Below, piece after piece: positions 49,223 through 52,083 of a stretch of DNA of 52,083 bases. Origin of the DNA: a virus; the IMG/VR virus record IMGVR_UViG_3300028592_000017, positions 1 through 52,083 of that record. One strand, written 5' to 3'. The position numbers were made by a program, and so were the translations under genes. The stretch's first letter is position 1. The number at the start of each line of letters is the position of its first letter. The notes beneath the pieces were generated by a model. It was not told the origin of the DNA, searched no databases, and was given only the letters and a program-made list of their open reading frames with translations.

Positions 49223-49305
49223 AGAATACTTGATCGTTTGACCCTTGTCAAGGATAAAATATCATAAAATTTGACTCTTGACAAGGGTCAAACACATGCT
49301 ATACT
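49223..49305. promoter_or_regulatory. Divergent promoters inside a 17-bp inverted operator
   Basis: GTTTGACCCTTGTCAAG (49236-49252) and its exact complement (49277-49293) face each other 24 bp apart. Rightward: TTGACA (49278-49283), 16-bp spacer, TATACT (49300-49305). Leftward: TTGACA (read from 49251 to 49246), 17-bp spacer, TATTCT (49228 to 49223). Each -35 lies inside an operator arm, so one repressor could shut both. A partial third copy (TTTGACTCTTGACAAG) overlaps the right arm, making it more palindromic. Confidence 0.9.
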
Positions 49306-49392
49306 CCCCTTAGTTGATAGGTTTCCAGTCTTGCCGGACACAGAACCCCTTCAGCTAAATGCATCAACCTTTACCCAACAGGAGGCAGGGCC

Positions 49393-50001
49393 ATGCCAAC
49401 CACCACCGCGATCTCCGCGTCCCCGGAATCCCCCAACACCGCCGCATTCATCAATGCGATCCACGCCGGCTACCGCGTCCTCCGGGACGCCCACGGCTGG
49501 GCCGTCGGCCTGCGCGCCACCGTCGTCGAGTCCGTTCCCACCAAGCCGGCCGCCATCAAGGCCGTGATCAAGCACCACAGCCTGGACCGCGTGGTGCAGC
49601 TGCACTATGCGGCCGCCGTGATCGCCCCGACCGCGCCGGCCGTCGCCGATGCCTTCACGCTGCTGGCCCGCCGGGTCGAGGCCCAGACGCCCGCACTGGC
49701 CGAGGATGTTGCGGAGGAATGCTCGACGACGGACGCCATCATCGCCCTGGCCGAGTTCCCGACCAGCGACCTGAGCGGGTACACCGCGATCGAGCTGCAC
49801 GAGGCCGCCCAGGTCGCCGCCGCCCAGCGCGACGCCGCCGCCGGCCGCGACATGCACGAGATGATGCGCCTGGCCGCGATTGCCCGCGAGCTGCATGCCG
49901 AGGTGGACCGCCGCTGCGGCAACGCCCCGATCAGCGCCACCACCACCACCCGCAATCAGGACCGCTACCACCGCCGCGCCGCGAAGGCCGGCCGCCGGTA
50001 G
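49393..50001 (+). CDS. Hypothetical helical protein (202 aa)
   Basis: First gene of the right-hand rightward operon, about 80 bp after the rightward promoter and preceded by CAGGAGGCAGGG. The product is mainly helical with short basic end (YHRRAAKAGRR). Segments such as TAAFINAIHAGYRVLRDAHG and DMHEMMRLAAIARELHAEVD show no known motif. It is followed by a clean terminator, so it may be expressed as a single-gene early unit. Confidence 0.65.
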   Translation: MPTTTAISASPESPNTAAFINAIHAGYRVLRDAHGWAVGLRATVVESVPTKPAAIKAVIKHHSLDRVVQLHYAAAVIAPTAPAVADAFTLLARRVEAQTPALAEDVAEECSTTDAIIALAEFPTSDLSGYTAIELHEAAQVAAAQRDAAAGRDMHEMMRLAAIARELHAEVDRRCGNAPISATTTTRNQDRYHRRAAKAGRR

Positions 50002-50008
50002 CCCAGGC

Positions 50009-50038
50009 GCCGCGTTCTCAATCAGAGAACGCGGCTTT
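50009..50038 (+). terminator. Intrinsic terminator after the first right-hand gene
   Basis: GCCGCGTTCTC (50009-50019) pairs with GAGAACGCGGC (50025-50035) across a 5-nt loop and is followed by TTTCC. The short T-tract suggests partial termination. Confidence 0.8.
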
Positions 50039-50086
50039 CCTGATCCCCGATTCCTGAATTTCCCGAATTCCCACGAGGAGATAGCT

Positions 50087-51001
50087 ATGAAATCCGATGG
50101 CACCTACACACCGGCCGAGGTCCGCGCCCTGGTCGACTTCCACCGCCGGCACGCGCCCGCCTTCGTCTGCGAGGGCTGCGGCCGCCCGGCCGATGCGCCG
50201 GTTCACCGCGACGACAGCGACGACGGCCACCTGTACGTTCCCTCGCATGCCGAGCTGAACCAGGACGCGCCCGCCACCCCGCCGGCGGACCCTGCGCCCG
50301 AGCCGGTGCCGAGCCTGGACGATGACGCGCTGCTGGCCATCATCGAGCGCAACGCCGTCGTGACGCGGGCCGAGGCGCTGGCCACCCAGACGGACTGGGA
50401 GCAGTTCGGCGCAGGCATCTATAGCGTCAAGCAGCCCCGCCCGATGCGCTCCCTGCTGCGCGCCTGCGAGCATAACTCGAACTTCGCCAACGACATGGCC
50501 TACGCGGTGGCCGTCCGCAACGCCCGCCAGCACCGCGACGTGGACGCGCTGCTGGCCCGCCTGGCTGACCGAGCCCACGATCTGCAATGGCAGGCAGAGC
50601 ATGCCAGTCACACCATCACGATGATCAATGAGGACCGCGCCGCATTGCGCCGAGAGAACAATGATCTGCGCGAGCGGCTCTTGGCCCTCGCGAGCGAGGT
50701 GCAGGCCACCCCTTCCAAGTCTCTGCCAGCCACCCCGCACACCGCCGGCCCCTGGTCGCACGATGACGAGGGCTATGTCTACGGTGCCGACGGCGAGCAG
50801 GTCGCCGGCGTGTACGAGGGCGACGGCCGCGTCTACGACGAGGTCGAGGCGAATACCCGCCTGATTACCGCCGCCCCCGACCTGCTGGATGCCTGCCGGA
50901 AGCTGCTGGATTCGGACGCCCCCGGCGTTGACCCGTCCGGCTATATCTGGACCCTGGCCGTCAGCGCCGCCCGCGCAGCCGTGCGCCAGACCACCGAGTA
51001 G
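50087..51001 (+). CDS. Phage early protein with C-terminal NTRLITAAPDLL motif (304 aa)
   Basis: ATG 50087 follows GAGGAG. The N-terminus has a small Cys pair (CEGCGRP) and a Pro-rich linker. A long coiled-coil region is seen at about 150-215 (RDVDALLARLADRAHDLQWQ, RAALRRENNDLRERL). The C-terminus ends in EANTRLITAAPDLLDACRKL, a motif shared by many phage Ead/Ea22-like early proteins of unknown function. It may be a host-takeover or regulatory protein. Confidence 0.65.
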   Translation: MKSDGTYTPAEVRALVDFHRRHAPAFVCEGCGRPADAPVHRDDSDDGHLYVPSHAELNQDAPATPPADPAPEPVPSLDDDALLAIIERNAVVTRAEALATQTDWEQFGAGIYSVKQPRPMRSLLRACEHNSNFANDMAYAVAVRNARQHRDVDALLARLADRAHDLQWQAEHASHTITMINEDRAALRRENNDLRERLLALASEVQATPSKSLPATPHTAGPWSHDDEGYVYGADGEQVAGVYEGDGRVYDEVEANTRLITAAPDLLDACRKLLDSDAPGVDPSGYIWTLAVSAARAAVRQTTE

Positions 51002-51160
51002 CACTTCCCGCCCGCACCTTACCAACCAAATACCGAGACCCGCAGCCTGACGCACCCAGCGTCGACGGTCCCCGGTCACGCGGACGCTTCCGCCTGACAT
51101 CGGCACTGCGCGGTCTGGAGAGACAACCGACAACCGACAACCACCCACCAGGAGATAGCT

Positions 51161-51793
51161 ATGCACACCATCAATGAAGCCGACCGCGCCGAGCTGGCCC
51201 GGCTGGAGTCCACCTACGGCCTGCGCCCGCCGCCGCCCGAGTCCACCCTCGTGCTGATCGACCTGGTTGGCCAGGCTCGCGCCGAGCTGACCCCTGGCCA
51301 GCGGGATGCCCTGGTCGAAATGTTCCTGATCGCCCGCTGCAATGGCTGCTCCGGCGTCGACGGCCCGGAGACCTACCACCCCATCGGCGTCCACACGCTG
51401 GCCTGCTGCGGGATCGACCTGCACGGTGACCTCTGCCCGACCTGCCGCCCCGAGCCGGCATTCTTGCGCGAGGGCGAACGGCCCACGGTGGTCTGCCTGT
51501 GTGGGAGCACGCGGTTCTACGCCCACTTCCAGCTGGCGAACTACGAGGAGACGATGCGGGGCAACATCGTCCTGTCGGTCGGCTTCTACCCGCACTCCCA
51601 GGTCCTGGCCCACGGCGAGACGCTGGGCTGCACGGCCGCGCAGAAGGAAGCGCTCGACCATCTGCACCTGCGCAAGATCGATATGGCCGATGAAATCCTG
51701 GTTATCAACCTGGGCGGCTATATCGGCGAGAGCACGGCCCGCGAGATCGCCTATGCGACCGCCGCCGGGAAGCGCATCCGCTACCTGGAGTAA
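51161..51793 (+). CDS. Nucleoside 2-deoxyribosyltransferase-like protein (210 aa)
   Basis: The C-terminal domain (residues about 108-210) has CLCGSTRFYAHF, IVLSVGFYPHSQ, LDHLHLRKIDMADEILVINL and GGYIGESTAREIAYA, matching phage proteins of the nucleoside 2-deoxyribosyltransferase fold. These can move or remove bases in nucleotide metabolism. The N-terminus has six Cys (60, 63, 82, 83, 92 and 95) that look like a zinc cluster. The pairing suggests a modified-nucleotide or salvage role. ATG 51161 follows AGGAGATAG. Confidence 0.82.
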   Translation: MHTINEADRAELARLESTYGLRPPPPESTLVLIDLVGQARAELTPGQRDALVEMFLIARCNGCSGVDGPETYHPIGVHTLACCGIDLHGDLCPTCRPEPAFLREGERPTVVCLCGSTRFYAHFQLANYEETMRGNIVLSVGFYPHSQVLAHGETLGCTAAQKEALDHLHLRKIDMADEILVINLGGYIGESTAREIAYATAAGKRIRYLE

Positions 51794-51839
51794 CGCCGGT
51801 TGTTATCCGACGTGCCACCTGTCACCAAAGGAGCCAATG

Positions 51840-52025
51840 ATGCCACTGCCGAAAAAGACCGCCGACAAGGCCACGCTCCAGCGCCTGTTGGCCGATGGCT
51901 ACACCATCGAGGAGATGGCGACCGCGCTGGAGATGCGCGAGGCCAAGGTCCGCACACCGCTGGCCGCCAACCGCCTGCCCACGCCGGCCGCCCAGCGCAC
52001 GCCGCGCCGGAGACTCCCGCGATGA
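51840..52025 (+). CDS. Small HTH-like protein (61 aa)
   Basis: AAAGGAG at 51827-51833 selects ATG 51840 over the ATG three bases upstream. Residues about 10-35 (KATLQRLLADGYTIEEMATA) fit a short HTH that reads DNA. It ends in a basic tail. Its stop overlaps the next start. Function unknown. Confidence 0.55.
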   Translation: MPLPKKTADKATLQRLLADGYTIEEMATALEMREAKVRTPLAANRLPTPAAQRTPRRRLPR

Positions 52026-52083
52026 TTCGGGCAGTCATCCCCAGCCCGCCCTGCTGTCTCCGCCGCCCTGCGCCCCCGCCCTC
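52022..52083 (+). CDS. Partial small gene at the right edge
   Basis: ATG 52022 overlaps the previous stop (ATGA), the usual coupling here, and opens a 20-residue Pro-rich frame that runs off the window. If the ends join, the frame would stop after 13 more codons. It is too short to be certain. Confidence 0.25.
   Translation, partial: MIRAVIPSPPCCLRRPAPPP

Noticed and set aside
1-52083. Search for tRNA genes, CRISPR arrays and insertion sequences
   Set aside because: I saw no TPsiC-like GGTTCGAATCC with matching stems, no regularly spaced 25-40 bp repeats and no transposase gene with inverted ends. The only phased repeats are the 11-bp and 22-bp sites, too short for CRISPR.

Overview
The window is a high-GC double-stranded DNA phage genome, or nearly all of one. 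It carries a complete tailed-phage structural cassette (terminase, portal, prohead protease, HK97-fold capsid, head-tail connectors, tail tube, frameshifted tail chaperone, tape measure, distal tail proteins), a holin/amidase lysis pair and a tyrosine integrase. The architecture is that of a long-tailed siphovirus. Host is inferred, not proven: Thr-Pro repeat linkers in a membrane-anchored protein, strong sigma70-type promoters, a CGAAC-N4-GTTCG SOS box and dense GGCC/CGCC coding point to a Chloroflexota (Roseiflexus/Kouleothrix-like) host.

Layout. (1) 1-9.2 kb, rightward: tightly overlapping small early/accessory genes, with a Dam-type adenine methyltransferase, a C5-cytosine methyltransferase, an ASCH-like protein, a DUF5662-like protein and a DnaQ-fold exonuclease. 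(2) 9.3-11.3 kb: integrase, then a promoter buried in a large operator that drives an extremely acidic protein and a ribbon-helix-helix-like protein. (3) 11.3-11.9 kb: a non-coding control region with two tandem arrays of 11-bp repeats and a strong promoter followed at once by a terminator, much like a lambda pR'-tR' late switch. (4) 11.9-35.7 kb, rightward: the late operon (lysis, packaging, head, tail), closed by a 19-bp terminator hairpin. (5) 35.8-48.5 kb, leftward: a plasmid-like block with a primase-helicase replication protein, a ParM-like actin with a ParR-like partner, a membrane-anchored P-loop ATPase with a polytopic membrane partner, and several small phage proteins. It is headed by a promoter under an SOS box. 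(6) 48.9-49.3 kb: a divergent control region with a small HTH regulator and a 17-bp inverted operator that contains both -35 boxes. (7) 49.4 kb to the end, rightward: early genes again, including a deoxyribosyltransferase-like protein. They run off the right edge in the same direction as block 1, as expected if the molecule is circular or permuted. I saw no terminal repeat.

How it may work together (inference). The element looks like a temperate phage that can also replicate and segregate as a plasmid (a phage-plasmid), with an integrase as a second option. Replication initiates with the primase-helicase, perhaps limited by a short counter-transcribed RNA just upstream of it. ParM/ParR would segregate copies. 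LexA would repress the leftward operon until DNA damage. Late genes would need read-through of terminators just downstream of the late promoter. The 11-bp arrays resemble ParR/RHH-type centromeres in period but lie about 28 kb from the parM-like gene.

No tRNA, rRNA, CRISPR array, insertion sequence or complete transposon was recognised. The longest gene-free stretches are 11312-11878 and 48511-48979 (control regions described below), 47402-47734 (possible antisense RNA) and 47981-48279 (possible structured RNA).
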